From the NCBI GenBank assembly GCA_964035575.1, contig OZ037915.1, positions 310,001 through 374,000 on the forward strand: DNA of 64,000 nucleotides. The letters run 5' to 3'. This DNA comes from Rhynchopus sp. YZ270_cl-10. Taxonomy: Eukaryota; Euglenozoa; Diplonemea; Diplonemida; Diplonemidae. The translations under genes were made by a program, and so were the position numbers. The notes under the pieces were generated by a model that was not told the origin of the DNA, made no database searches, and saw only the letters and a list, made by a program, of their open reading frames with translations. This document shows positions 31,964-42,842 of the stretch, one piece after another; the stretch's first letter is position 1, and each line of letters begins with the position of its first letter.

Positions 31964-33033
31964 TGTGTGTGTGTGTGGGTGTGTTTTCTTTTGGTGTGTT
32001 GGTATCTGTGCGGGTGTGGAGGGAGCAGAGGGGATAGGGAAGGGGTCTTCGTCTGACAATAAAAGGGGAGAGGAGAGGGGGGGGTGACAGCTTTTTTGGT
32101 TTGGTTACAACTGCAAAAGATACGGACGGGCAAGAATGCTTTAAGCTTTGTGTAAGAGGCGGTGGGGTGGGGTGGGGGATGCATCACTAATCATCACACA
32201 GACAAAGTACCTCCATTACATCTGCTCCTGGAACACTAGCTGTAGTATACCTGACACACCGTTCTGACATCTGTCACATCGTCTGTCTCCTGTTTCATTG
32301 TTCCTTTCTGTATACTTTCACGCAGGGCTTTAAACAGTGTTTCGTGTTCTCAATAAAACTAAGTCAAAAATGAATGTTGGCTGAAGTCAATGTTCTGAAG
32401 AAGGTACAGCCACACTACGCACACCACATCCTTGCCCAAGGGTACATGAAAAACAACACTAAACTTCGCACCGTGCGTTTCATAATCGTATTGTCTATAA
32501 TTTCGCTTACACTTTGTGGAGGAGATGATGTGACTCCATTTCCTGGGCCATACCGTTCACCTCACACCACTCTTTCCCTTTTGGGTTTCTTCACACACGT
32601 CTTTGCACCTTCGCACATAATTGCAGAATCAATGGAAACAGCGTACTTCAGATAATAATAACGACGTTGTTCCGAGCTGCTCTCTTTCACCACTGATACG
32701 ACCATTTCCCACAACTTTCTAATGTACGTTGCTGCATATTGCTATGAGTGCGGCAAGGCGCGGTCGTGATTAAGACCTTTCGCGTCGTCTGCTATTCCCG
32801 CTCTTATCCTCCTCACAGTCCCTTGCCTTTTTCTTTGCGTGCTTTATTTTGAAAATTTCCTTCTTGATACTTTCTTGAGTTACATAAACAGGAACGTGTA
32901 TGTGGGAATCGGAGCACCACGTGGCATAATCTGACTTACAGGGGGTGGTCTTTCGACAGTTTTCAGCAAAAGGTTTGGCTACATTTGGTTGAGAATGTGG
33001 TGAAAGCGTGGTTCATCCCTCCCCATCCCACCC
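31964..33033. repeat. Duplicated flank unit between copies 4 and 5
   Basis: Homologous to the other flank units, with the ATGTTGGCTGAAGTC stretch at 32374. The last part (33030-33065) carries a small deletion relative to the unit before copy 4. Confidence 0.75.
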
Positions 33034-34260
33034 TTAACCCGCAAAGAAATCCCTCCCCACGGTTAACGGGCCTTCTAGCACACTTTCACCGAGGTCCTCC
33101 ATCTCCATGGCGTATGCCCCTGATACAGTGGGGTACTTGGCATGTATCTCGCACACAGGTGCTGTCACAAACGACACAGACGCACCAGAAGAATCGAGGT
33201 ACTCCTCCGACACCTCCACGAACTGCTTCCCTGCCCACCAGTTCTGGAGGAGGAAGTGGTGGGTGCCCCCTTCTTCACGGTGTCCCACCACTGCCATCGC
33301 ATGACGCCCAACATCGCGTTTTGTCACAGTTCCATGATAACTCGTACCGTCTTGCAGGAACGCTGGCTCGACCCGGAATGACGACACCAGCCCAATGCCG
33401 TACTGTCTGAGGTGATCCGCAACGTCCAGTATGCTCGAGCAAATTCCCTTCCGCGCCACATCCCCCATCTTCAACCCCATGATGTCACGCATGAAGCGAA
33501 GACTGCTGCCACCAACATTGTCCACAACGTGCCGACAAACAGAAAAATTGTCACAGAACTGCACAAAGTACTTCGCCACGTTCAGCATGCCATGCTCTGT
33601 GCCGCCAGAGTTCAGCGCAACCACAACATGCTGCACGACTGCCCCTGCGTGCGTGTAGCTCAACCCGCTGTGCTGGATGCGACTTACTGCGAGGTCATCC
33701 TTCTCGATCCCTTCTGCAAGCGGGAAGTTGCGCAGTGTCCTGTAGTCCCTGTACAGGACGTAAGCGCCGTCTGCGTTCCACTGAGGGTGCTCCCTCGTGA
33801 ACGCATCAAGCGCGTCAAGAAGATGGGGTACTGAGTTGGCCTCAGTGGTGCCCAGTGGGTGAATCAGATCACCTTGCAGCAGACACTTCGCACGGTGGCA
33901 CCTCTTTGCGTCGTTTCTAGAATTGATGTTGTCCAGTGCTGCCAGATCCTCCCATGTACATAAACGACTGCCATACGTCACTCCCTTCCACGCAAAGAAG
34001 TGGTCCACAGCAGCAGACCACAGCACATGCTGCTCTGCCTGCTTCGCAACTGCGCGAGGAATCTTCTTCGCCGCCACAGCTGCCCGCCACTTCCTCGCGT
34101 CGTCGCCGTACGCTTTGCGGAGCGTGCCAACTGTTGCGTCACCGCCAAACTTTTCCGCCTGTTCCTCCGGCACTACATCCGACAGTGGTGTGTCGTCGAA
34201 GAAGCTCCTTCGCTGCTGCTCAGGTTTGGTGGGGCGTACCTTGCTCGCGGTGCAACCCAT
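33034..34260 (-). CDS. Papain-fold pseudopeptidase, copy 5
   Basis: 408 residues, MGCTASKV start, SGLSYTHAG with Tyr, GRHAMAVVGH and LLQNWW. The N-terminal part is closest to copy 1 (EQQRRSFFDDTPLSDVVPEE, KFGGDATVGT), while the middle resembles copy 3 (ALNSGGTEHGML), so the copies look like mosaics produced by gene conversion. The tail ends LEGPLTVGRDFFAG. This is the first member of the array in transcription order. Confidence 0.75.
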   Translation of the reverse strand: MGCTASKVRPTKPEQQRRSFFDDTPLSDVVPEEQAEKFGGDATVGTLRKAYGDDARKWRAAVAAKKIPRAVAKQAEQHVLWSAAVDHFFAWKGVTYGSRLCTWEDLAALDNINSRNDAKRCHRAKCLLQGDLIHPLGTTEANSVPHLLDALDAFTREHPQWNADGAYVLYRDYRTLRNFPLAEGIEKDDLAVSRIQHSGLSYTHAGAVVQHVVVALNSGGTEHGMLNVAKYFVQFCDNFSVCRHVVDNVGGSSLRFMRDIMGLKMGDVARKGICSSILDVADHLRQYGIGLVSSFRVEPAFLQDGTSYHGTVTKRDVGRHAMAVVGHREEGGTHHFLLQNWWAGKQFVEVSEEYLDSSGASVSFVTAPVCEIHAKYPTVSGAYAMEMEDLGESVLEGPLTVGRDFFAG

Positions 34261-34378
34261 TCTGTGTGTGTGTGTGTGTTTTTTTCGTGTATTGGTATCT
34301 GTGCGGGTGTGGAGGGAGCAGAGGGGATAGGGAAGGGGTCTTCGTCTGACAATAAAAGGGGAGAGGGGAGAGGGGGGG

Positions 34379-35731
34379 ACTTTTTTTTTTGTTTTGGATT
34401 TTCAATCTTTCAAGAGACACCTCTTTTCCTCATGTTTAGTCACCTAAAAAGGAATGGTGGGGTTTTTTTAATAATTTGTTTTATTTTTTGCAGAGAATAA
34501 CATAACTGAAATTAGTTACAGAAAAAGGGATAGCTGTGTGTGTGGCAACACTAGATAGTCATGCACACAAAATAAATATACTGTAACCAATGGATAAAAG
34601 AGAGAGAGAGAGAGAGAGAGAGTTGGTAAGGGCAGCCTAAGCCTCTCTCTGGGCTGCGCCACCCCTAAAATGCTGTACCCGATAGTGCCAGGGTCTTACC
34701 CCGGGATACAGCGTCATTTGGCAGGGGCAATATTACTTTTGAAAAACAACAAAACAAAAGTGTCATAGTGTCGTTCCCTTACGCCCTTCTTAGCTGTTTG
34801 ATGCGTTAACGCTTCTACACAGACTATCTCTGTGTTGGGGGTGGTGTTGTTGCGGAGCATGGTAGGGTTCAGTGAACGACGTTTGACACTTTCCGCTCAG
34901 TGTGCGTTAAAGAAAAAAAAAGATACGTACTCCTACACTGTGGGGAAGCACCCCACTTAGTAGTTCTTTTCAGAGCGAGAACTGGGTGCGCTGGGCCTCC
35001 CTTCCCTCTCCCAGGTGGAGGGCGCACGCTGAGAATAAGACTCGGGGACCCGGCTTCTTCTCAGCTGTGGTGTGGAGGGTTTCAGAGATTTAGTTTTGCG
35101 TGCAGGAAGGAAGGAAAAAAAAAAGGGTGAAAATCTTCAAGGGGCGGGAATGCTTTGTTGCCCCGACATCCAATCGTTGTTATTGCTATTGTTATTTGTA
35201 TGCTTGATTTTTTTTTTTCCCAAAAAAAATATAAATAGCGGGTTCTCTCACATCGTTAAAACGGGTTTAGTTGGTTTTATTCTGTGTTATATCTAATCAA
35301 TTGTTCATGAGGAAGGGGGGAGGGAAGCAACAAGCTGTCGCTTCTCATTCTATTATTATTACATCGGGGCAGAGGGATAAGCCACAAAACACAAATCACA
35401 AGATTCTCTGAATTTGAGTTAGTGTTCTACCCCCTCCCAACCCCATTACAAACTTATTGTATTATTTACCCACAATGTGGAAGTCGTCAAACGCCAAAAA
35501 CGAACTAACAAGAATGGTGAGAGAACGGCAGGTGACACTTTACCCACAATGTTCGTATAATTTTTTTACCATCTCCCCCCCCCTTCCCCCAAAATTCTCA
35601 AAACCATGGATTTTTTTTAAAAAAAATATTTTTTTTTGAAAACTGTATTAGTGTGAGACACCCGAGGATGAACTCCACTTTATATTTTTTCTTTGTGTAA
35701 CTCTCCTAAAAAGGACCCCCTCTCCCCCCTT
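34379..35731. other. Intergenic region with structured GC-rich islands and repeats
   Basis: It contains (AG)n at 34600-34621. At about 34624-34700 GGTAAGG and TCTTACC can pair around a GCAGCC/GGCTGC hairpin. A reverse copy of family F5 lies at 34750-34895. A second island at about 34940-35075 has strong hairpins (GCACCC...GGGTGC and GCTGAGAA...TTCTCAGC). A copy of family F3 is at 35637-35680. No protein gene is supported; one or two non-coding RNAs are possible. Confidence 0.45.
35637..35680 (+). repeat. Dispersed repeat family F3
   Basis: The core is GTATTAGTGTAGACACCCGA then GGATGAACTCCACT, usually preceded by TTTTTGAAAACTTGGTT. Other copies: 8740-8787, 40180-40215, 60309-60355 and 63971 to the window end. 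All copies share one orientation. Confidence 0.65.
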
Positions 35732-37338
35732 TCACTCACTACTGCCTGATTCTGCGCTGATGTTGTTATCCTCACCGCTGTTGTCCTTCGCCTCTTCGTT
35801 GTTTTCCTCGTTTTTCTCGACAGTGTCGTCGTCAGCGTGCTCCTCTTTGCCAAGGTCGACGATTCCGTCTTTGTTGTTCCCTGTTGCTGAAGACTCGGAG
35901 GAGGAAGAGCTGTCGTCAGAAGAGGACGCAGCGTCTTCCTTACGTCTCGCGGCAATGCGCAGCTCATGCTCGCGCTGCAGAAGCTCCGCGGGGAGTGCCT
36001 TGTCGTCGTCGTTGTTGCCGTGCTCTGCAGCCTGCTCCGCCTTCTCGCGCTCCTGACGGATGTACGCCTCCATGTCATCGCGGAGTTCTGCATCGATCTG
36101 CTCATGAATGCTGTCGATATCCTTCTCTACAGGCCAGAATTTGTCGAATTCTTGGATCTATATTTTTGGGAGAAAGGTTGAGGATATTGTGTGGGGGGTT
36201 AAGGAAGAGAGGGTTTTTTTTGGGAAGGGTGTGTGGAAACCCTTCAAAGGACGATGAAGCGGGGTAGACGTGACATAAGTGTTCCTGTAGGCTCGAAGCA
36301 TGGCTTGAGGCGTAGCAAGACGACCCGATTGCCCCAGAGCGAGGAGCACAAGCTCGCACCTTTGCACGTTGCGCCTGGGGTGGAGCCGATGGATGTTTAA
36401 AGGTTTGAAGGATCGCCTTTCAGGCCAAGGGTCTCCAGCGAGTTCCACAAGGTGTGGAACGATATGGGTGTTTTTTTCTCCAAATGATGATATATTCAGT
36501 CTGTGCATTGCCTAGCCAGTGTTATTGAGCGTGAACAAACATGCTGATAAATTGGTGCAGGCAGGGATGCAACCGTGCACCTAATTTTGTACGGTTGATT
36601 TAGTATGGACTGATTGAGGGGGGGTTGCGTGTGTAGACACCCCCAAGTATATGAGCGGGGAGGAGGGGGGAGGAGGGGTTACCTCAGTTGCAATGGAGCT
36701 GCGCTCGACCTCTGTGTCGGCAATGTGGCGATCGAGGGAGGCGTGGATGGTCTGGTTCTGCTCGGGGGTGCGGAAGAAGGCGAGCGAGCGGAACTGCGAG
36801 CCAATGCTTTTGCCCTGAGTACGAATGTAGTGTTTATTTTGAAAAGGGCTGATCTACCATTTCAGCTGTCAAACTCTTTTTTTTTCCCATTTATTTTCCC
36901 CTTACCCACACTACTTTGTCACCGCCATTCACTCAACCCAACCAGAGATAGTATGTAAGCGTGAATGCATCAAAAAAACTACAAGAAATGGGTGAGGGAA
37001 CGACAAAATGACGCTTTTCTATTGCATACCTGTCTATGAGCGTTGGTTGGGTCGTGCCCGGACCAGAAGAAGTTCAGCACATCCTTGAGTGTCACCTTAT
37101 CCGTATCGTAGACGATGTTCACACAGAGTGCGTGCCCCGTGCCTCCCTTCATCACAGACTTGTAGTCAGGGCTGCGCATGAAGCCCCCTGAGTAGCCACG
37201 TGTCACGGACATCAGAGAGAGGTCCGACTCCTTCAGCTTGTCGACAGCCTTGAAGAAGCATCCCATCCCCAGCGTCACCTCCTCCTCCTTGCACACAGCT
37301 GTGCCCACAAGGAGCAGCAGAACCACTGCGCGGGACAT
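35732..37338 (-). CDS. MSRA: Peptide-methionine (S)-S-oxide reductase, secretory, with acidic C-terminal extension
   Basis: Three exons: 37030-37338, 36683-36814 and 35732-36157, all joined in phase 0 (donors CAG|GTATGC and GAG|GTAACC; acceptors TACTCAG and ATATAG), giving 288 residues. MsrA reduces methionine sulfoxide in proteins. The active-site Cys27 lies in GMGCFF (usually GCFW). RGYSGG, SGHDPTNAHRQ and IGSQFRS are MsrA signatures. Residues 1-16 form a signal peptide, so the enzyme should work in the secretory route or outside the cell. After the MsrA core (FWPVEKDID in place of the usual FxxAExYHQ) comes a helical then highly acidic Ser/Asp/Glu tail of about 100 residues with no Cys, so the usual C-terminal resolving Cys is absent. 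Intron 1 carries an F5-type repeat. A foldback element begins 31 bases before the ATG. Confidence 0.88.
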
Positions 37339-37368
37339 TGTATATTTTTCTGCTTAAAAACCCCCTGT

Positions 37369-38071
37369 GGGGAGATCCGGGTGCCCGCAACAACAATATT
37401 CACAAAAAATCACAAAAAATCACAACAAATCACAACAAATCACACAAAATCACACAAAATAAATACAAAAAATCACAAAAAAAAAATTCTATTCACAACA
37501 AATCACAAAAAATCACAAAAATCACAAAAAATCACAAGCAATCACAAAAAAAAAATCCTATTCACAAAAAATCACAAAAAATCACAAACAAAAAATCTTA
37601 TTCACAAAAAATCACACAAAATCACAAAAAAATAAATCCTATTCACAAAAAATCACAAACAATCACAAAAAATCACAAAAAATCACAAAAAGTGGATGTG
37701 ATTTTTTGTGATTTTTTGTGATTGTTTGTGATTTTTTGTGAATAGGATTTATTTTTTGTGATTTTGTGTGATTTTTTGTGAATAAGATTTTTTGTTTGTG
37801 ATTTTTTGTGATTGTTTGTGAATAGGATTTTTTTTTTGTGATTTTTTGTGATTTTTGTGATTTTTTGTGATCGTTTGTGTTTTTTTGCGAATAGGATTTA
37901 TTTTTTGTGATTGTTTGTGATTTTTTGTGAATAGGATTTATTTTTTGTGATTTTGTGTGATTTTGTGTGAATAAGATTTTTTGTTTGTGATTGTTTGTGA
38001 TTTTTTGTGAAGAGGATTTTTTTTTTGTGATTGCTTGTGAATATTGTTGTTGCGGGCACCCGGATCTCCCC
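37369..38071. mobile_element. Foldback element, 703 bp, with arms of ATCACAAAAA repeats
   Basis: The ends are inverted repeats (GGGGAGATCCGGGTGCCCGC continuing to AACAACAATATTCAC). Inside, the left arm is a tandem array of ATCACAAAAA-type decamers (37396-37690) and the right arm is its complement GTGATTTTTT (37697-38045), so nearly the whole element can fold into one long hairpin. No clean target duplication is seen. It sits between the MsrA start and the TRAPPC4 stop. Confidence 0.8.
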
Positions 38072-38248
38072 AGGCCCTGGTTTTTTTTTGTGTAGTCTTC
38101 TGGAAATTAAGAAAATAGGGAATTTAAGACAATGAGATGAATTTCAACCACTAAAAGGGGGAAAGAGGGGAAAGAGAGAGAGAGAGAGAGCTACGTTTAC
38201 GTTATATCAAACCCCCAGAAAAGCCCAAAAAAAAAGGAAATAGAAGGA

Positions 38249-39168
38249 TCAACAGAACTCTCGAAGCTTCGCTTCTAGCTTAGTTTCGAATTGCTCGACT
38301 CGTATGGGCTGCCCGATGCCGAATTGATCGACGTTATAGAAAGGGTTCTTGAGGACGTAGTCGGTGTACAGGGAGTAGACCTCTAGGAGGAACTGTGTGG
38401 GGATAGGAGGATGTGGTGTAGTGGGTAAGTATTTCATATGCAATTCGATGATATCATAGGTATATGGTGTGGCCGACGACCCCAAAATAGCAGAAAATAG
38501 CACAAAGTAGCACAAAATAGCACCTCCTTTCAGCCGCACCAAAAAAATCCAGATGCCCAGAATAGCAGAAAATAGCACCACAATAGCACCCCCTTTCAGC
38601 CACACCAGTGTCTAGATCAAAAAGTCAGTAAGAAAAGAAAGAAGAAGGGTTTATAAGATGAACCTAAGCCTCTCGTGTGCTTAGTCATCTCAAGAATAAG
38701 AAGCAGCAGGTACACACACCTCCTTCGAACGCGAAAAGTTCGTATTAGCCGAGCAAAGAAACTTAATCCCTGTGAGGCTCTCGTAGCAGTGGAAGTTGAA
38801 GCCGTCTGCCTCGATCCGTTCGATACCCGTGCACTCCTGGCGGTCCTGCGAGAGCTGCTTGCTGATCGCGTGCATGCCGTGGAACATCCCGGATATCTGG
38901 AGCAGTGCGTTCACCTCGAGCACCTCATCTTTGAAGTTCTGTGAGAAAATATATCAAAATATTCTCCCAACCCGACCTCCTTCGAAAAATGGAAGGGAGA
39001 AATGCACTGGCAATTAATTGATGGCCAACACACATGATATGATTTTTGAAAACTCGGTAAAATGGTTTTTCAGAGAAAAAATACAACAAAGCGGCATACT
39101 TTATCAAACACAAGCCCTCCGGACTTATTTATAATCCACAGAAAGTGCACCGGACAGTTGTGAAACAT
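38249..39168 (-). CDS. TRAPPC4: TRAPP complex subunit 4 (Trs23/synbindin), complete
   Basis: Three phase-0 exons: 39100-39168, 38720-38938 and 38249-38392 (donors AAA|GTATGC and GAG|GTGTGT; acceptors TCTCACAG and CACACAG), giving 143 residues. It is a core TRAPP subunit, part of the GEF for Ypt1/Rab1 in ER-Golgi traffic. The longin-like start FLWIINKSGGLVFDK matches Trs23 INKSGGLIYQ. MFHGMHAISKQLS, FNFHCYESLTGIKF and YSLYTDYVLKNPFYNVDQFG match family blocks; the PIRxExF ending is present. There is no PDZ-like insertion, as in yeast and unlike animals. An acceptor-like AATTCAG lies 6 bases before the ATG. The second intron holds repeat F1 and AATAGCAC mini-repeats. Confidence 0.9.
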
Positions 39169-39631
39169 TCTCGCTGAATTCGCACTCTCCCCCCTACCTC
39201 CCCTTCTGCTTCAAATGACTGCTTGCTGGCTCCAGGCGGGTAATGAAAGCGTTCGGAAAAAAACAAAGTAAAGTACGAACAAAAGAGAGTACGCGCCTTT
39301 CAGCTCTCAGCTATAATGTGTATTATGTGTTGCAAAAAAGGGGGATACTGTTGTTTTTGTGTGGTGCTTTTGGGATCCGATCCAAAGGTGCTTAACTATA
39401 GTTTTTTGTGGTATATCGGTGCAATAAAAAGTGAAGGTTGAGAGCGATAAAGTGAAGCGTGTGATGGTGAAAAAAGCCTCTGTGACTGGGAAAACACCGG
39501 AAACGGTGAACAGGCACACAGTCATTTCCCCCCATCCAGATAAAAAAAGAGGGGAAGAGGGGGGGAACCGTTTTGTTTTGGTTTTCTCGAAAAACAACGT
39601 TTTCTTCTTTTTTTAACAAAATAATATTCTA
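39169..39631. other. Spacer between TRAPPC4 and the nuclear-type gene
   Basis: No gene or repeat is recognised. Homopolymer-rich with scattered short frames. Confidence 0.4.
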
Positions 39632-42182
39632 TCAAGAAACGGTACCAAAAAGAGAGAGAGAGAGTGTAGAACTTCCCTCAGCCCTGTCTCTTCCACAAGC
39701 CTTCTTGTTCCTCGTACGTCCAAAATGATCGTTGTGGCGGATTTTTTTTGAGTTTTTTTGAAACCGCACAACACCATCCGCAACGCGCACACACATTACA
39801 CACAACTTGGGGCCATATTTCTGCGAAGGTAACAGAGAGTACCTCCATTGAACTTCCATAGCCCCCTCCCCACTCCCTACCTTCCCGTAAAGACGTTTTT
39901 TTCTTCTTCTTTGTGTAGAGCAACACAGATTTAAAAACTTTTTTTTCCCCATCAACCATCCTGCCACCCAGGTTCTGTATCTTTTACCACATCATCAGCA
40001 TACTGTGGGTGTTGTAACGTTCTCGATAACGTTACACCAAGTGTTATTTTGAAATAACGTTATTTTTGTCATAACGTTATCCATAACGTTATAACACCCA
40101 CAGTATGCATCATAATGAAATCCTCCACTTTCTTCACTTTCCAGACAATTTTTTGATGCATCTGTGCCATTTTTCTTTTGCATTAGTGTAGACACCCGAA
40201 GATGAACTTCACTTTTCAAAAAAGTTTTCCCCCTCCACAAACCGGAGAACGACCCTCCAGCGCTATAGGGGCGTAGGGGGAAAGAGGGGGTTAGAGTTTG
40301 GTTGGGTTTTTTTAAAAATGGACACATCCTGGGTGACGTTCATCTCTTGAGAACCTACCCCCCACGCAACTGCCCTTCAACACACAATCCACACCATGCG
40401 GAAGGCGAAGAGACAAATGAAAAAATTGAGAATAAAAAAAAAACCGTTGAGAAAGGCTGGAATGTACCTTTCCCAAAGGCTTTTTTGCACTCTTCAATAC
40501 ACATACACGGGCGTAAAAAAATCCTGAGGCGAATGGCCTCCGCCCTCACGCAGAGAAAAATAAAAGCCGAACACACACAAAAATAGCTCTAATCACGTTT
40601 GGGTGGTTTCGACAATCCGCAGCGGATCCGGGGTTTCGGCAAATCTGTGTGAAGATTTTATTTTTCCTTCAAAAACTTCACACACAACGCTTTTGGGTTT
40701 TTTGGGAGACACACAAAGGTGCCGGGTTCTGTGATATGCACGGAACACCTGCTTTGTCATATTGTTTCCCGTGCAATACATGGTGAAACGTTTCATCGAA
40801 ACTAGGGAAATGGTTGTCCACCAGATTCAAAGAGAGGATGGCACAAAGGAGCAGAAGACTGAACACGAAGAACATTGCTTCCAATGCGGCTGGAAGAAAT
40901 AGAGAAAGAAGCACATACGCGACGTTGGGTTCTTGAACTTGCCCTGCGACGCCACTGCTGCCGGCACCACTGTATTTGTGTTCTTTGCCAACACATTGCG
41001 CAGACGCGACCCCAGCAAGGGCCCGCTCCTCTTCTTCGGCGGGGTCGCTGCCTCCGTGGACCCTGCAGCGCCCTGCGACTCCTTCTGCGACTCCCCTTCC
41101 TCCTCCGCATCCTCGTCGAGACGACGCTTGGCTGCCTTCTTTTTGGGCTGCTTTGTTTGACTCACTTCGTTGTCCGAGTCGTCGACCTTTGCTTTCTTCT
41201 TCTTCTTCGCTGCGGGAGTACTTTGCGACTCCTTCTGCGACTCCTCCTTTGCCTGCGATTCTTTCTGAGACTCTTTTTGCGACTCTTTTTGTGACTCCTT
41301 CCTCTCTGTGTCCGAGTCTGCGTCTTTCTTCACTGCCACCTTACCTCTCTTAGGCTGTTCTTTGCACCGCTTGCACAGCTCGTAGTCACAGCTCCCTCTG
41401 GTGCATACCGTAAAGTACTCTTGTCTCCGTCCCTTCTTTTCGCAGGTATCGCAGACGTAGTGTCGAGAGCTGGGGTTAACGTGAGATTGTGCGACAGAAA
41501 GGGAGTGTTCCGACGCAAGGCAACGAACGTGAACCGATTCTTGAGAGGCGGCGGCGGCAGAAGGGTCGTCCGTTTTGTCCTTTTCTTTGTCCTTATCATC
41601 GTTCTTATCGTCTTCAGAGTCGCTTGATGACGATGTTGCTTTTGGTGTAGCAGCCTTCTTCGCTTGCGGCTTTTTTGCCGCCTTTTTCGCAGTTTTGCGC
41701 GCTTTTTTCGCAGGTTGTTTCGCCCCTTCATCGCTCGACCCAGAAGAAAACATCTCATCGGATGTCCCTGACCCTGAAGAGTCCGCTGAAAACACCTCAT
41801 CGCTTGAGTCTGCATCTGCATCATCTTCAAAGAGATCGTCGTCCGATTCCGTCGCCTTCGCTGGGGTGCGTGCCTTGGACTTTTTCTGTGGTGTCTTTTG
41901 CGGGGTCTTCTGGGAAGCCTTCTTAGGCGTGACCTTCGGGGAACGTTTCCGCTTCCTCCCCCGCGCAGCCACATTGTCGTCGCTGCTGTCACTGCCATCC
42001 TCCATAGCCTCGGCCACCTTCTGCTGGGAGGGCGGTTTCAACAGCTCCGTCCCAACGCGCTCTGTGACCGGTGTTCTCTCGGGGTCGCTGTCGCTCATGC
42101 GAGGAAGTGCACGGATCGGGCTAGGGTCTGCGGTGTCGGCAGACTGTGTGTCCCCAAGGAGAAGGCAGTTGTCGTCTTGCAT
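39632..42182 (-). CDS. Charged nuclear-type protein with Cys/His zinc-binding module
   Basis: Exon 1 (40919-42182, 421 codons plus one base) encodes long Ser/Asp/Glu blocks (DSSDEVFSADSS, SSSSDSEDDKND), basic patches (KKAAKKPQAKKA, RGRKRKRSPK) and repeated KESQ units. It also has one Cys/His module (HYVCDTCEKKG... YFTVCTRGSCDYELCKRC) like ZZ/DC1 zinc fingers, which bind proteins or lipids. The donor is TCGC|GTATGT. Two further exons are tentative: 40468-40523 (acceptor CCTCAG, donor AAAG|GTACAT) and 39632-39820 (acceptor CTTCGCAG, KYGPKLCVMCVRV...). Their phases fit, giving about 502 residues, but the exon sequences are not conserved in anything I recognise. Low-complexity acidic/basic composition suggests a chromatin or nucleolar protein. 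A MITE lies in the last intron. Confidence 0.65.
40003..40103. mobile_element. MITE, 101 bp, TA-flanked
   Basis: TIRs CTGTGGGTGTT(G/A)TAACGTT at both ends with TA on each side and internal ATAACGTTAT palindromes. Typical of a Tc1/mariner-type non-autonomous element. It lies within a predicted intron. Confidence 0.8.
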
Positions 42183-42408
42183 GTTGGTGGGAGGTGGGAG
42201 GTAGGGGTGTGCTGTGTGTTGGGTTAAAAAGGACCTGGTAGTGAAAAATTGGAAACCTAGGAGATTTTTTGGGGGGGATTGGAGAGAAAAAAAAGAGTTG
42301 AAATGTGCGTCGGTCGTGTTGCATGGGAAGGGTGGGAGGCGTGTGTACCGTGTAGTTCGCACAATGCATCAGGCAGACAGCAGTGTTGTGGTCAGCCCCT
42401 GTCTCTAA
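42183..42408. other. Leader and spacer of the nuclear-type gene
   Basis: An acceptor-like AACACACAG lies about 33 bases before the ATG at 42182, followed by CACACCCCTACCTCCC. Nothing else is recognised. Confidence 0.4.
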
Positions 42409-42842
42409 AATCGCGAGCCTTTGCTGCAGATTCTGAAACAAGGGTTACTCACAGAAACAAGGTTACTTGCAGAAACAAGGTAACTCAGTTGCGGACATTG
42501 CCTGTATGCACCCTTCTGCGTTCCCCTCAGTCATCACTATATTGAAGGATCAAAGGAATGTGTCTGCTGGAACAGTGCAGTTCCACCGGAGGTGATGATT
42601 GTGTTTTGCTACTAATGTGCCGAAGTGTAAGCTTGTTCTGTCCCAGAAGTTGTCTTTGTGTATCTCTGTATTTTAATTGTTTGCTTTCAAACGTTGTTCT
42701 AGCATTCCTCCACCTCCTGCTCTTCGCGCGCTTCTGTAGTGCTCTCTACGTATTTGACTTCCTCTGTCACTTCTCCTCCACCGCTACTTCCTCCACTGCT
42801 GCTGCTGCCGTTTCTTCCACCTGCTCAGCCGGCTGATCCATC

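Noticed and set aside
34624-34700. tRNA gene
   Set aside because: It has a 7-bp closing helix and suitable length, but no GTTCGA-type T arm and no usable anticodon arm.
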